Part shown: positions 15,992 to 23,558 of the stretch, piece by piece | How positions within the stretch are numbered: position 1 is the first letter of the stretch | How the letters are laid out: every line of letters begins with the position of its first letter | Assembly: GCF_014648855.1 (NCBI RefSeq) | Contig: NZ_BMRX01000019.1 | Coordinates: 1 to 64,000 of the forward strand | Source: Streptomyces parvulus | GTDB lineage: Bacteria; Actinomycetota; Actinomycetes; Streptomycetales; Streptomycetaceae | Reading direction: 5' to 3' | Length of the DNA stretch: 64,000 nucleotides | Program-made: the position numbers and the translations under genes | Notes under the pieces: generated by a model | Seen by the model: only the letters and a program-made list of their open reading frames with translations | What the model was told of the DNA's origin: nothing | Database searches by the model: none

Positions 15992-17605
15992 ATGACTACT
16001 TCCCCCGACGGCTCCCGCACCAGCGTGGTGAGCGTGACCTCGGCCCCCTGTCCGGTGGTGGTCGTCGATCAGGGCGGTCATGTAGTGGAACTCAACGAGG
16101 CCGCCGCGGGGCTCCTGCCGGAGGCCCGGGTCGCCGAGACCCTGACGTCGCCCGCCTGGCTCGCCGACGCGCACCGCACGGCCGGCGAGACACGAGCCGA
16201 CGGTGAGGTGGGGGAGGGATTCTTCTCCGCGCGCCCCTCGGTGCTCCCCGGCGGAGACACGGCGTGGTGGCTGGTCGAGGAGACCGCCCACCGCTCGGCG
16301 GTGCAGGAACTGGAACTGGAGCGCGAGCGGACGCGGTTCCTCGCCGAGGCCTCCAGCGCCTTACTGGCCTCGCTGAACCTGTCCCGGTGCATGGAGGTCA
16401 CCGCCCGCCTGGCCGCCGGCCGGCTCGCCGACGCCGCCGTGGTCATCGCGCCGACCGGGGCCAAGCGGCCTCCGATGGTCGTCTGCGACCCTCAGGGCAC
16501 TCTCCAGCACAGCACCGTTCCCGTCGGCGCCGTGCCCACCGTCCCGGGGCTCGCGGAGGCGCTGCAGGGCTTCCCGCCGGTGCCCTCGCGCTGGATAGAA
16601 CCCGCCTCCGCGCCCGACTGGCTGGTCCCCGAGGGGTTCGGCGAGGTCGGTTCGCTGGCGATCACCCCGCTGCCCGGCCACGGCGTGCCGGCCGGCGCCC
16701 TCGTGCTGCTGCGCCGGGCGCCGCGCACCGCCTTCACCGAATCGGAGGAGGCGTTCTCCGGCCTGTTCGCCGCCCGCGCCGGTGCGGCGATGTCCGCCGC
16801 GCGCCTGTACGCCGAGCAGAACACGATCACCGAGACGCTCATGCGCGACCTCCTGCCGCCCGCCCTGCGGCAGGTGCAGGGCGTGGAGTTCGCCGGCGGC
16901 TACCGGCCCAGTGTCGACACCGACCGGATCGGCGGCGACTTCTACGACGTCCACCCGCCCGGTGAGGAATGCGCCGATTCCCTCGCCGTCCTCGGCGACG
17001 TGTGCGGCAAGGGTCTGGAGGCGGCGGTCCTCACGGGCAAGATCCGCAACACGCTCCAGGCACTCCTGCCCATGGGCGACGACCACGCCAGGATGCTGCG
17101 GCTGCTGAACAACTCCCTGCTCAACAGCCGGCACACCCGCTTCGTGACCATGGTCATGGCGTCCGTCCGCCGCGAGGACCGCGACGTCCTGCTGCGGCTG
17201 ACCGCCGCCGGTCACCCGGCCCCGCTGATCGTGCGCGGCGACGGCGGCGTCGAGGCCGCCGACACCGGCGGCTCCCTGATCGGCGTCCTGCCCCGGATCA
17301 CCTCCCGCACCGCCGACATAAGGCTCGCGCCGGGGGAGACCTGCCTGCTCTACACCGACGGGGTCACCGAGGCGAAGGGCGGGCCGCTCGGCGACGCCAT
17401 ATTCGGTGAGCAGCGCCTGCGGCGCGTCCTGGGCGAGTGCGCCGGCATGCCGGCCGAAGCCGTCGTCGAGCGGATCCAGATGCTGGTCGCCGAGTGGGTC
17501 GGCGACGGGCGCCACGACGACATCGCCGTCCTCGCCATCACCGCTCCCAAGGGCGCGCATCTGAGCGCCGTGGACGGCACGACCGCCGGCAGGTACACCG
17601 CGTGA
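15992..17605 (+). CDS. PAS/GAF sensor PP2C (SpoIIE) phosphatase
   Basis: A 537-residue RsbU-like protein. Residues about 15-90 look like a PAS-like sensor (CPVVVVDQGGHVVELNEAAA), 110-280 a GAF domain, and 300-525 a SpoIIE PP2C phosphatase with intact metal motifs GGDFYD, LGDVCGKG, LLYTDGVTEA and GRHDDIAVL. It should dephosphorylate a STAS antagonist and so switch on a sigma factor. ATG 15992 has GAAAGGG upstream; longer in-frame starts run into the divergent gene. Codon 124 is TTA (16361-16363). Its stop overlaps the start of the B12-binding protein (GTGA), so the two are made together. Confidence 0.9.
   Translation: MTTSPDGSRTSVVSVTSAPCPVVVVDQGGHVVELNEAAAGLLPEARVAETLTSPAWLADAHRTAGETRADGEVGEGFFSARPSVLPGGDTAWWLVEETAHRSAVQELELERERTRFLAEASSALLASLNLSRCMEVTARLAAGRLADAAVVIAPTGAKRPPMVVCDPQGTLQHSTVPVGAVPTVPGLAEALQGFPPVPSRWIEPASAPDWLVPEGFGEVGSLAITPLPGHGVPAGALVLLRRAPRTAFTESEEAFSGLFAARAGAAMSAARLYAEQNTITETLMRDLLPPALRQVQGVEFAGGYRPSVDTDRIGGDFYDVHPPGEECADSLAVLGDVCGKGLEAAVLTGKIRNTLQALLPMGDDHARMLRLLNNSLLNSRHTRFVTMVMASVRREDRDVLLRLTAAGHPAPLIVRGDGGVEAADTGGSLIGVLPRITSRTADIRLAPGETCLLYTDGVTEAKGGPLGDAIFGEQRLRRVLGECAGMPAEAVVERIQMLVAEWVGDGRHDDIAVLAITAPKGAHLSAVDGTTAGRYTA
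16361..16363 (+). promoter_or_regulatory. TTA (bldA) codon in the SpoIIE phosphatase gene
   Basis: The codons read GCC TTA CTG (Ala-Leu-Leu) between the PAS and GAF regions. The codon makes expression of the phosphatase, and by coupling the B12-binding protein, subject to bldA timing. Confidence 0.75.
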
Positions 17606-18729
17606 CGGCCACCCCGGCCCCCGAACGCGACGGCGAGCCCGCCCGCCACCGCGTAGGGGCCCGCCTCGTGTCGTCCACGGCTGACGAGCGCGCTTCCGAC
17701 TGGGCGGACAAGCTCTGGAGCGCCGTCCGGGCGGCGGACGAGTACTGGGCGCAGGACGTGGTCACGGGCGCCCTGGACGCCGGTCTGCCCCCGGAGACGG
17801 TCCTGCTGGAGGTCATCGGCGCCGCCCAGCACCGGGTCGGCGTCGAGTGGGCCGCCAACCGGATGACCGTCGCCGAGGAACACGCCGCCACCGCCATCAA
17901 CGACCGCGTCATCGGCGCACTGCCCGTCCGCCGCCCCGACACCGTCCTCGGGAAGGTCACGGTCGCCTGCGTGGACAAGGAGTGGCACGCGCTGCCCGCC
18001 CGGCTGCTGGCGGAGACCCTGCGCCTGCGCGGGTGGCAGGTCGGCTACCTCGGCGCGCAGGTGCCCACCGCCCACCTGATCAGCCACGTCCACCGGACCG
18101 GGGCGGACGCGGTGTGCCTGTCCGCCGCGCTGTCCACCCGGCTGCCCGCGGCCCACGCCGCGATCACCGCGGTGCAGGCCGTCGGGGTGCCGGTGATGGT
18201 CGGCGGCCTCGGCTTCGCCGCCGACGGCCGCTACGCGTCGCTGCTGGGGGCGGACGCCTGGGCGCCCGAGGCCCGCGCGGCCGCCGACCGGCTCGCCGCC
18301 GGGCCGCTGCCCGCTCCGCGCCCGCCGCACCAGGCGACCGACGACCTGCCGCACCTGGCCGACCAGGAGTACACGATGGTCGGCCGGACCGCCCGCAGCC
18401 TCGTGCGGGAGACGTTCCAGCGACTGGAGCAGCGGTTCCCCGCCATGGCCGGCTACGACGACGCCCAGCGCGAACGCACCGCCGAGGACATCGCCCACAT
18501 CGTCGACTTCCTGGCCGCCGCCCTCTACGTCGACGACTGCGACCTCTTCGCCGGATTCCTCTCCTGGACCGGGGAGATCCTCGCCGCCCGCGGTGTGCCG
18601 GCCCTCTCCCTGCTGCCGGCCCTGGACCTCCTGGAGGAACAGCTGCGGGACTTCCCGCGCACCCGCCGCACCCTCGACGCCGGGCGCGCCGCGCTCGGCC
18701 CCGCCCCTGACCCCGAGACGCTGGAATGA
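17602..18729 (+). CDS. Free-standing cobalamin-binding protein with CarH photoreceptor signature
   Basis: A 375-residue protein with no DNA-binding domain. Residues about 30-108 form the helical cap of B12 modules and contain W83-x9-E93-H94, the W-x9-EH signature of CarH-type adenosylcobalamin photoreceptors. Residues 115-235 are the Rossmann cobalamin domain; H129 in EWHALP is the expected lower axial ligand, with Pro where the canonical E/DxHxxG has Gly. Residues 245-375 are a helical domain of unknown type. GTG 17602 overlaps the phosphatase stop by 4 nt and a STAS gene follows 4 nt after the stop. I infer a light or cobalamin input to the partner switch; the photoreceptor role is not proven. 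Confidence 0.88.
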   Translation: MTATPAPERDGEPARHRVGARLVSSTADERASDWADKLWSAVRAADEYWAQDVVTGALDAGLPPETVLLEVIGAAQHRVGVEWAANRMTVAEEHAATAINDRVIGALPVRRPDTVLGKVTVACVDKEWHALPARLLAETLRLRGWQVGYLGAQVPTAHLISHVHRTGADAVCLSAALSTRLPAAHAAITAVQAVGVPVMVGGLGFAADGRYASLLGADAWAPEARAAADRLAAGPLPAPRPPHQATDDLPHLADQEYTMVGRTARSLVRETFQRLEQRFPAMAGYDDAQRERTAEDIAHIVDFLAAALYVDDCDLFAGFLSWTGEILAARGVPALSLLPALDLLEEQLRDFPRTRRTLDAGRAALGPAPDPETLE

Positions 18730-18733
18730 CATC

Positions 18734-19132
18734 GTGACCGCCTATCCCGACGCCCCCCTCGTCGTGGTCCAGCCCGACCCCCGCCCGCACGTCGTGTCCC
18801 TCGCCCTGCGGGGCGACCTCGACTACGACACCGGGGACGGGATCCTCGACGCCGTGCGCCGCGCGCTGAGCGAGCGGGGGGACGCCCGGGCCCTGCTACT
18901 GGACTGCCGGGGGCTGGAGGACATCGACTCCACGGGCCTGTCCGTCCTGCTGCAGGTCCACCGCCTGGCCGCGCGCAGGGAGATCGGGTTCCGGCTGGAG
19001 AACACCGGGCCCGCGCTGGAACGGCTGCTCACCGTCACCGGCACCCTGGAGCACCTGACGTCCCCCGCACCGGCCCTGCCGTCGGCGGAGACGGCGCAGA
19101 CCGCCTCGGAGTCACCCGGCTCGGGCGCCTGA
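18734..19132 (+). CDS. STAS-domain anti-sigma factor antagonist
   Basis: A 132-residue STAS protein with the phosphorylation motif EDIDSTGLSVLL near residue 60. It starts at GTG 18734, 4 nt after the B12-binding protein, and is the natural substrate candidate for the phosphatase of the same operon and for the RsbW-like kinase at 14985-15374. The C-terminal 25 residues are low-complexity. Class is secure; partners are inferred. Confidence 0.88.
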   Translation: MTAYPDAPLVVVQPDPRPHVVSLALRGDLDYDTGDGILDAVRRALSERGDARALLLDCRGLEDIDSTGLSVLLQVHRLAARREIGFRLENTGPALERLLTVTGTLEHLTSPAPALPSAETAQTASESPGSGA

Positions 19133-19170
19133 CCGCGGCGGACCCACCCCTCCGGCGTGCGGCCGGTGCG

Positions 19171-20337
19171 TCAGTCCCGCCCGTACCAGTCGAGGCAGAC
19201 GACCAGCGCGTCGTCGTCCAGCGGCGTGCTGCCCCGGTACGTCGCCAGCTCGCGCAGCACGGCCCCGGGGACCTGCTGCGGCGGCAGCAGCCGGGCGGCG
19301 GTCAGCGAGCGGGCCAGCGCCCGTTCCCCGTACTTCTCCGCCTCCGGGGAGACCGATTCGTAGACCCCGTCGCTCCCGATCAGCAGGCGGTCGCCGGGCA
19401 GCACCCGGAAGTGCTCGGAGGTGTACGTGGTGTCCTCGAACATCCCGAGGGGCAACTGCTCCTCCAGGGGCAGGGCGTCGACCTCCCCCTCCCGCATCCG
19501 CCACATGCGCGGCGAACCGGCGTCCACGGCCTCGACGTCCCCCGTCGCCAGATCGAAGCGGAGCAGTACGACGGAGACGTACGCGGCACCGCGGTACTGC
19601 GCGTACACCGCCTGGTCGGCGAGGGCCGCCTGGTCGGCCAGGCCCAGTCCGGCGCGCCGGGCGTTGCGCATGGCGTTGACGGCGAGGTTGGTGAGCAGGG
19701 CGGCCTCGATGCCCGCGCCCATGCCGTTGGTGACGGTCAGCGTCAGGTGGTCGGCGGACGCGGACCAGTCGAAGTTGTCCCCGAAGATCGCGTAGGCGGG
19801 CTCCAGGTGGCCGCCGAGGGAGAACTCGGGGCGCGTGCAGGCCCGTCCGGGCAGCAACTGCCACTGCATCTCGGCCGCGAGGGTCAGGCGCGCGGCGCGC
19901 CGGGCGAGGACGTACAGGTCCGTGTCGCGCTCGGCGACGAGGATCTCGTGGCCGAGGACGTCGCACAGGTGCTGCATCTCCGGGATCAGCGCGTCCGCGT
20001 GGCGGTCCTCCGGCAAGGTCACGGACAGGACGCCCAGCCGGTCGCCGCGGATCGTGACGGGGAGGTGGACGGTGACCGCGTGTCCGTCGGGGTCGTCGAC
20101 GACGAAGGGCTCCTGTGACCCGAACGCCCGGCCCTGCGGGCTGTCGTGGATCAGGACCGGCTCGGTGGTGAACGGCACCGTCTCGACCGCCTGGAGCGAG
20201 CGCATGCCGTAGTCGGCCATGCGCAGCTCGACGCGGGAGGCGCCGTACTGCTCCATGAGCGCCACGGTCACGACGTCGAGGAGTGCGTTCGGAGTGGCCG
20301 CTCGCAGCGCGCGCTCCACCGAGGTGAGTCTGTCCAC
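19171..20337 (-). CDS. GAF-SpoIIE family phosphatase-like protein
   Basis: A 388-residue protein: a GAF-like sensor over about residues 15-165 (VRHELRMADYG region to ILVAERDTDLYVLARRAAR) and a SpoIIE PP2C domain from 170. FGDNFDW replaces the usual GGDWYD but keeps its aspartates; the usual GDVMGHG is TNGMGAG, so one metal-site Asp is Asn; SDGV and the terminal DDD are kept. Activity may be weak or altered. GTG 20337 has GGGAAG upstream. It is convergent with the STAS operon and belongs by content to the same signalling locus. Confidence 0.82.
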   Translation of the reverse strand: MDRLTSVERALRAATPNALLDVVTVALMEQYGASRVELRMADYGMRSLQAVETVPFTTEPVLIHDSPQGRAFGSQEPFVVDDPDGHAVTVHLPVTIRGDRLGVLSVTLPEDRHADALIPEMQHLCDVLGHEILVAERDTDLYVLARRAARLTLAAEMQWQLLPGRACTRPEFSLGGHLEPAYAIFGDNFDWSASADHLTLTVTNGMGAGIEAALLTNLAVNAMRNARRAGLGLADQAALADQAVYAQYRGAAYVSVVLLRFDLATGDVEAVDAGSPRMWRMREGEVDALPLEEQLPLGMFEDTTYTSEHFRVLPGDRLLIGSDGVYESVSPEAEKYGERALARSLTAARLLPPQQVPGAVLRELATYRGSTPLDDDALVVCLDWYGRD

Positions 20338-20387
20338 GTGTCTTCGCTTCCCGTGCGTACCGCTTCCGGCGGGTCTGTCATATTTTA

Positions 20388-20399
20388 CCGACGTGTCGG
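20388..20399. promoter_or_regulatory. Palindrome in promoter region of the GAF-SpoIIE gene
   Basis: CCGAC-gt-GTCGG beside the AT-rich run TATTTTA lies 51-62 bp upstream of GTG 20337. It is a candidate regulator site or promoter element; no known motif was recognised. Confidence 0.3.
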
Positions 20400-20429
20400 C
20401 CCTCGGTGGCCGGCCGTCCGGGGCGGCCC

Positions 20430-21647
20430 TCACAGGAAGCGGCGGATGGGCTGGACGGCCGCCTCGCGCGCCCGCTGGAGCACGGACCGCCGCTTCCAGG
20501 CGCGCTTGCGGATGGGCTCGGCGGCCTTCTTGTCGGCCTCGAAGTGCTCGTCCAGGGTCGCGGTGAAACCGGCGTCCAGGACGGCCAGCATGACCTCTTC
20601 GTCGTGGTCGAGGGAGCGCCGGTTGAAGTTCGTCGAACCCACCAGGGCCGCGGTGCGGTCCACGGTGATGACCTTGGCGTGCATCATCGTCGGCTGGTAC
20701 TCGTAGATCTTCACCCCGCAGGCGAGCAGGTCCTCGTAGTAGTGCTGACCCGCGAGCTGGCAGACCCGCTTGTCGGTGTGCGGTCCGGGCAGCATGATCT
20801 CCACCTCCACCCCGCGCCGTGCGGCGGCGCACAGGAGTTCGATGAAGTAGGCGTCCGGCGAGAAGTAGGCGGTGGTCAGCCGGAAGCGCTCCTCGGCGGA
20901 CTCGATCATGACCCGGATCAGGGTCTGCATGTCCTGCCAGCCGAAGCTGGCCGAGCCGCGCACCACCTGCACCACCGCGTCGCCGTGGGGGCTGTGCTCG
21001 GCGAAGCGGTCGCGGTCGTCGAAGAGCTCCTCGTGGCACTCGGCCCAGTTCTGGGCGAAGGCCGCCGCGATGCCGTCCACGGCCGGGCCGCGCAGCTGGA
21101 CGTGGGTGTCCCGCCACTCGCCCGGGTTGCGGGCGTCGCCGCACCACTCCTCGGCGATGCCCACGCCGCCGGTGAACGCCACCTGCTCGTCGACGACCAG
21201 GACCTTGCGGTGGCAGCGGTGGTTCTGCTTGAGCGGCGACAGGTGCGCGGGCTTGCGGAACCAGGCGACCTGGACGCCGACCCGGTCCATCTCGGCGAGC
21301 AGGTCGCTGTCGATGAGACGGCTGCCGAAGCCGTCCAGCAGCAGCCGCACGCGGACGCCGGCCCGGGCGCGCTCCGCCAGGGCGTGCGCGAACTCGCGGG
21401 CGATGTCGCCTTTCCAGTAGACGAACGTCATCATGTCCACGGTGTGCTCGGCCGAGCGGATGGCGTCGAGCATCGCCGGGAAGATCTCGTCCCCGTTGCG
21501 GAGGGGGAGCAGGGCGTTGCCCTCGGTGGCCGCGATGCCGATCAGGCGCTCCAGGCGGCGCCGTATGCGCTGTGCTCGTTCTTCCGTCCGCGTCCCGTCG
21601 TCCCCCGATTCGGGGGTGGCCGACGAAACCTCCTGGATACTGCTCAT
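20430..21647 (-). CDS. Phospholipase D family protein, cardiolipin synthase-like
   Basis: A 405-residue protein with two complete HKD motifs: HRKVLVVDEQVAFTGG near residue 155 and HAKVITVDRTAALVGSTNFNRRS near 335. Members of this group condense phosphatidylglycerol to cardiolipin or act as phospholipases. Unlike classical cardiolipin synthases it lacks clear N-terminal transmembrane helices and begins with a charged region rich in Glu and Arg. ATG 21647 follows GGAAGGAACAGG. It lies upstream of the GAF-SpoIIE gene in the same direction. The exact lipid reaction is not certain. Confidence 0.88.
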   Translation of the reverse strand: MSSIQEVSSATPESGDDGTRTEERAQRIRRRLERLIGIAATEGNALLPLRNGDEIFPAMLDAIRSAEHTVDMMTFVYWKGDIAREFAHALAERARAGVRVRLLLDGFGSRLIDSDLLAEMDRVGVQVAWFRKPAHLSPLKQNHRCHRKVLVVDEQVAFTGGVGIAEEWCGDARNPGEWRDTHVQLRGPAVDGIAAAFAQNWAECHEELFDDRDRFAEHSPHGDAVVQVVRGSASFGWQDMQTLIRVMIESAEERFRLTTAYFSPDAYFIELLCAAARRGVEVEIMLPGPHTDKRVCQLAGQHYYEDLLACGVKIYEYQPTMMHAKVITVDRTAALVGSTNFNRRSLDHDEEVMLAVLDAGFTATLDEHFEADKKAAEPIRKRAWKRRSVLQRAREAAVQPIRRFL

Positions 21648-21886
21648 TCCTGTTCCTTCCGAAGCGCGCAAGGGGAAGCGACAGTTCCCGGTGAACCCGC
21701 CCCTGAGCCGCCGGCCGACGCCGACGGCTCTGCGTCTGCCCAGTCCGACGCCGTGCATGCCCGCCGCCCCGTGAGGTGAGGGTGGGGATCGGGTGACCGC
21801 GATATTCGCAGGCGCCGCGAACCCCGGCACGGCTAGCATCCGCGAACGGACCCATGCCGCCGACCCGTGAAGGGAAGCCGCCCGTC

Positions 21887-22783
21887 GTGTCCCGCCCGAG
21901 CGTCTCGATCGAGGAGTTCACCGTCTCCGGCCCGGAGGCGGGCCCTTACGGGATCGCCGCCGGACCCGACGGCGCCCTGTGGTTCACGCTGGTGCACCAC
22001 GGGCGCATCGGCCGCGTGGCCCCCGACGGCGCGGTCGGTTCCTACCCGCTGGAGCAGGCCTGCGGCGGACCGTCGACCATCACGGCCGGGCCCGACGGCG
22101 CACTGTGGTTCACGGAGTTCCGCGGCCACCGCGTCGGCCGCATCACGACCGCCGGGGACGTCACCTCGTACGCCCTGCCCACGCCGGACGCCGGCCCGTT
22201 CGGGATCACGGCGGGGCCGGACGACGCGCTGTGGTTCACGGAGGCGGGCGCCGACCGCGTCGGCCGGATCTCGGTCGACGGCCGGATATCCGAGTTCCCG
22301 CTCCCCGCGCCGGGCGCCTTCCCGTCGGGCATCGCACCAGGTCCGGACGGCCGGCTGTGGTTCACCATGAACCAGGCGAACGCGATCGGCTCCGTCGGCC
22401 TCGACGGCTCCGTCGTCGTCCATCCGCTGCCGACGCCGGGCGCGGCGCCCGTCGGCATCACGGCCGGGGCGGACGGCGCCCTGTGGTTCGTCGAGATCGG
22501 CGCCGGCCGGATCGGGCGGATCACGCCGGACGGCACGCTCGACGAGTTCGCCCTGCCCGACCCGGAGTCGCGCCCCCACGCCATCACCGCCGCCACCGAC
22601 GGGGCCTGCTGGTTCACCGAGTGGGGCGCCAACCGGGTCGGCCGCATCACCCCCGACGGCCGCATCGAGGAACACCCGCTCCCCACCCCGTCCTCGGAAC
22701 CCCACGGCATCGCCCAGGGCCCGGACGGCGCGATCTGGACCGCCCTGGAGAACGGGGCGGTCGCGCGTCTGACGGTGGGCTGA
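21887..22783 (+). CDS. vgb: Virginiamycin B lyase (streptogramin B lyase) homologue
   Basis: A 298-residue seven-bladed beta-propeller built of repeats of about 42 residues with the core G-P-x-G-I-x-x-GPDGALWFTE. It matches Staphylococcus Vgb closely in length and in the catalytic blades: GPYGI with Tyr near 21, SRPHAIT, WFTEWGANRVGRIT and EPHGIAQ, whose Glu and His are the residues that open the streptogramin B lactone by elimination. GTG 21887 is chosen because AAGGGA precedes it and the Tyr then falls where Vgb has it; an ATG at 21854 adds 11 residues. It would inactivate type B streptogramins made by other soil actinomycetes, or act on a related depsipeptide. Confidence 0.9.
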   Translation: MSRPSVSIEEFTVSGPEAGPYGIAAGPDGALWFTLVHHGRIGRVAPDGAVGSYPLEQACGGPSTITAGPDGALWFTEFRGHRVGRITTAGDVTSYALPTPDAGPFGITAGPDDALWFTEAGADRVGRISVDGRISEFPLPAPGAFPSGIAPGPDGRLWFTMNQANAIGSVGLDGSVVVHPLPTPGAAPVGITAGADGALWFVEIGAGRIGRITPDGTLDEFALPDPESRPHAITAATDGACWFTEWGANRVGRITPDGRIEEHPLPTPSSEPHGIAQGPDGAIWTALENGAVARLTVG

Positions 22784-22808
22784 GACCAGCGGCTCGGGAT
22801 CCTCGCGG

Positions 22809-22841
22809 CGGGGCCCCGGAACCGGCGGTTCCGGGGCCCCG
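22809..22841. terminator. Perfect hairpin terminator between convergent genes
   Basis: A 15-bp perfect stem (arms 22809-22823 and 22827-22841) with a 3-nt loop lies between the convergent ends of vgb and the GNAT gene and should serve both. Confidence 0.85.
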
Positions 22842-22846
22842 CGGGA

Positions 22847-23347
22847 TCAGCTCGCCGGGCGGCCGTAGCGGGCCGTGTTCCCCTCGACGAGGTACCGGTG
22901 GAACCCGGCCTTCTCCAGGACCCGGACCGAGGCCGGGTTGGACAGTTCGACGCCGGCGGTGACGGTGCGGACGCCCGGCGCCGAGAGCGCGAAGGACGCC
23001 AGCGCCGCCGTCGCCTCGGTGGCGTAGCCCCGGCCGCGGCGGGAGGCCACGATGCCGTAGCCGATCTCCAGGGCGCCGTCGGCCGGGGGCCAGAACAGGC
23101 CGATGGAGCCCACCAGTGTGCCGCCGTCGCGTTCGACGACCAGGCGGTGGCCGTAGGCGCCGAACCATTCGGGGCGTTCGCCGAGGAGGCCCGCGATCAC
23201 GCGGTCGCCCTCGGCGGGGAAGTCGTCCGCCCAGCGGGGCCGGCGGGTGCCGCCGAGGACCGCCGCCGTCTCGGACCCGGTCCAGGGGCGCAGGACCAGG
23301 CGTGGGGTGATCAGTTCCGCGTGGGCGGAGGGAGCTGAAGAGGACAC
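22847..23347 (-). CDS. GNAT family N-acetyltransferase (RimJ/RimL type)
   Basis: A 166-residue acetyltransferase. It opens with ELITPRLVLRPWTGSETAAV, typical of RimJ/RimL-like enzymes, and has the acetyl-CoA loop SRRGRGYATEA near residue 103 and the C-terminal NPASVRVLEKAGFHR. It would transfer acetyl to an amine of a protein, amino acid or drug; the substrate cannot be told. GTG 23347 has CAGGAGAG upstream. A small ORF with its own strong ribosome site (23311-23439) overlaps this start and may control it. Confidence 0.9.
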   Translation of the reverse strand: MSSSAPSAHAELITPRLVLRPWTGSETAAVLGGTRRPRWADDFPAEGDRVIAGLLGERPEWFGAYGHRLVVERDGGTLVGSIGLFWPPADGALEIGYGIVASRRGRGYATEATAALASFALSAPGVRTVTAGVELSNPASVRVLEKAGFHRYLVEGNTARYGRPAS

Positions 23348-23439
23348 GTGTCTCTCCTGGTGGTCGTGAGCGACCGGACCGCGCTCTGCCGTGGCGCGGG
23401 CCGGATGAGGGCATGCCGATGAGGGCCGACGGCGGCCAT
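23311..23439 (-). CDS. Small leader ORF (42 aa) overlapping the GNAT start
   Basis: ATG 23439 is preceded by a perfect AGGAGG at 9 nt, the best ribosome site in the neighbourhood. The 42-residue product is rich in Arg, Pro and His and ends 36 nt inside the acetyltransferase gene in another frame. It resembles no family I know. Its position suggests a translated leader that couples or attenuates expression of the GNAT gene. An in-frame ATG at 23457 is less well spaced from the site. Confidence 0.45.
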   Translation of the reverse strand: MAAVGPHRHALIRPAPRQSAVRSLTTTRRDTCPLQLPPPTRN

Positions 23440-23558
23440 ATTCATCAACCTCCTCATCCGGGGAGTACGTGTCGTGCGCGACCGTGTGACGGTAGCGGGG
23501 CCGCGTGCCGTGGGCAACGGAATTCGCGGCGGCTCGGGCAGCCGCCGGCGGGAGGGGT

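Noticed and set aside
21854..21886. ATG 21854 as start of the virginiamycin lyase gene
   Set aside because: No good ribosome site; the later GTG places the catalytic Tyr as in known Vgb proteins.
19171..21921. One large minus-strand gene joining the GAF-SpoIIE protein and the region upstream
   Set aside because: The upstream part is a shadow of the phospholipase D gene in another frame; GTG 20337 is the plausible start.
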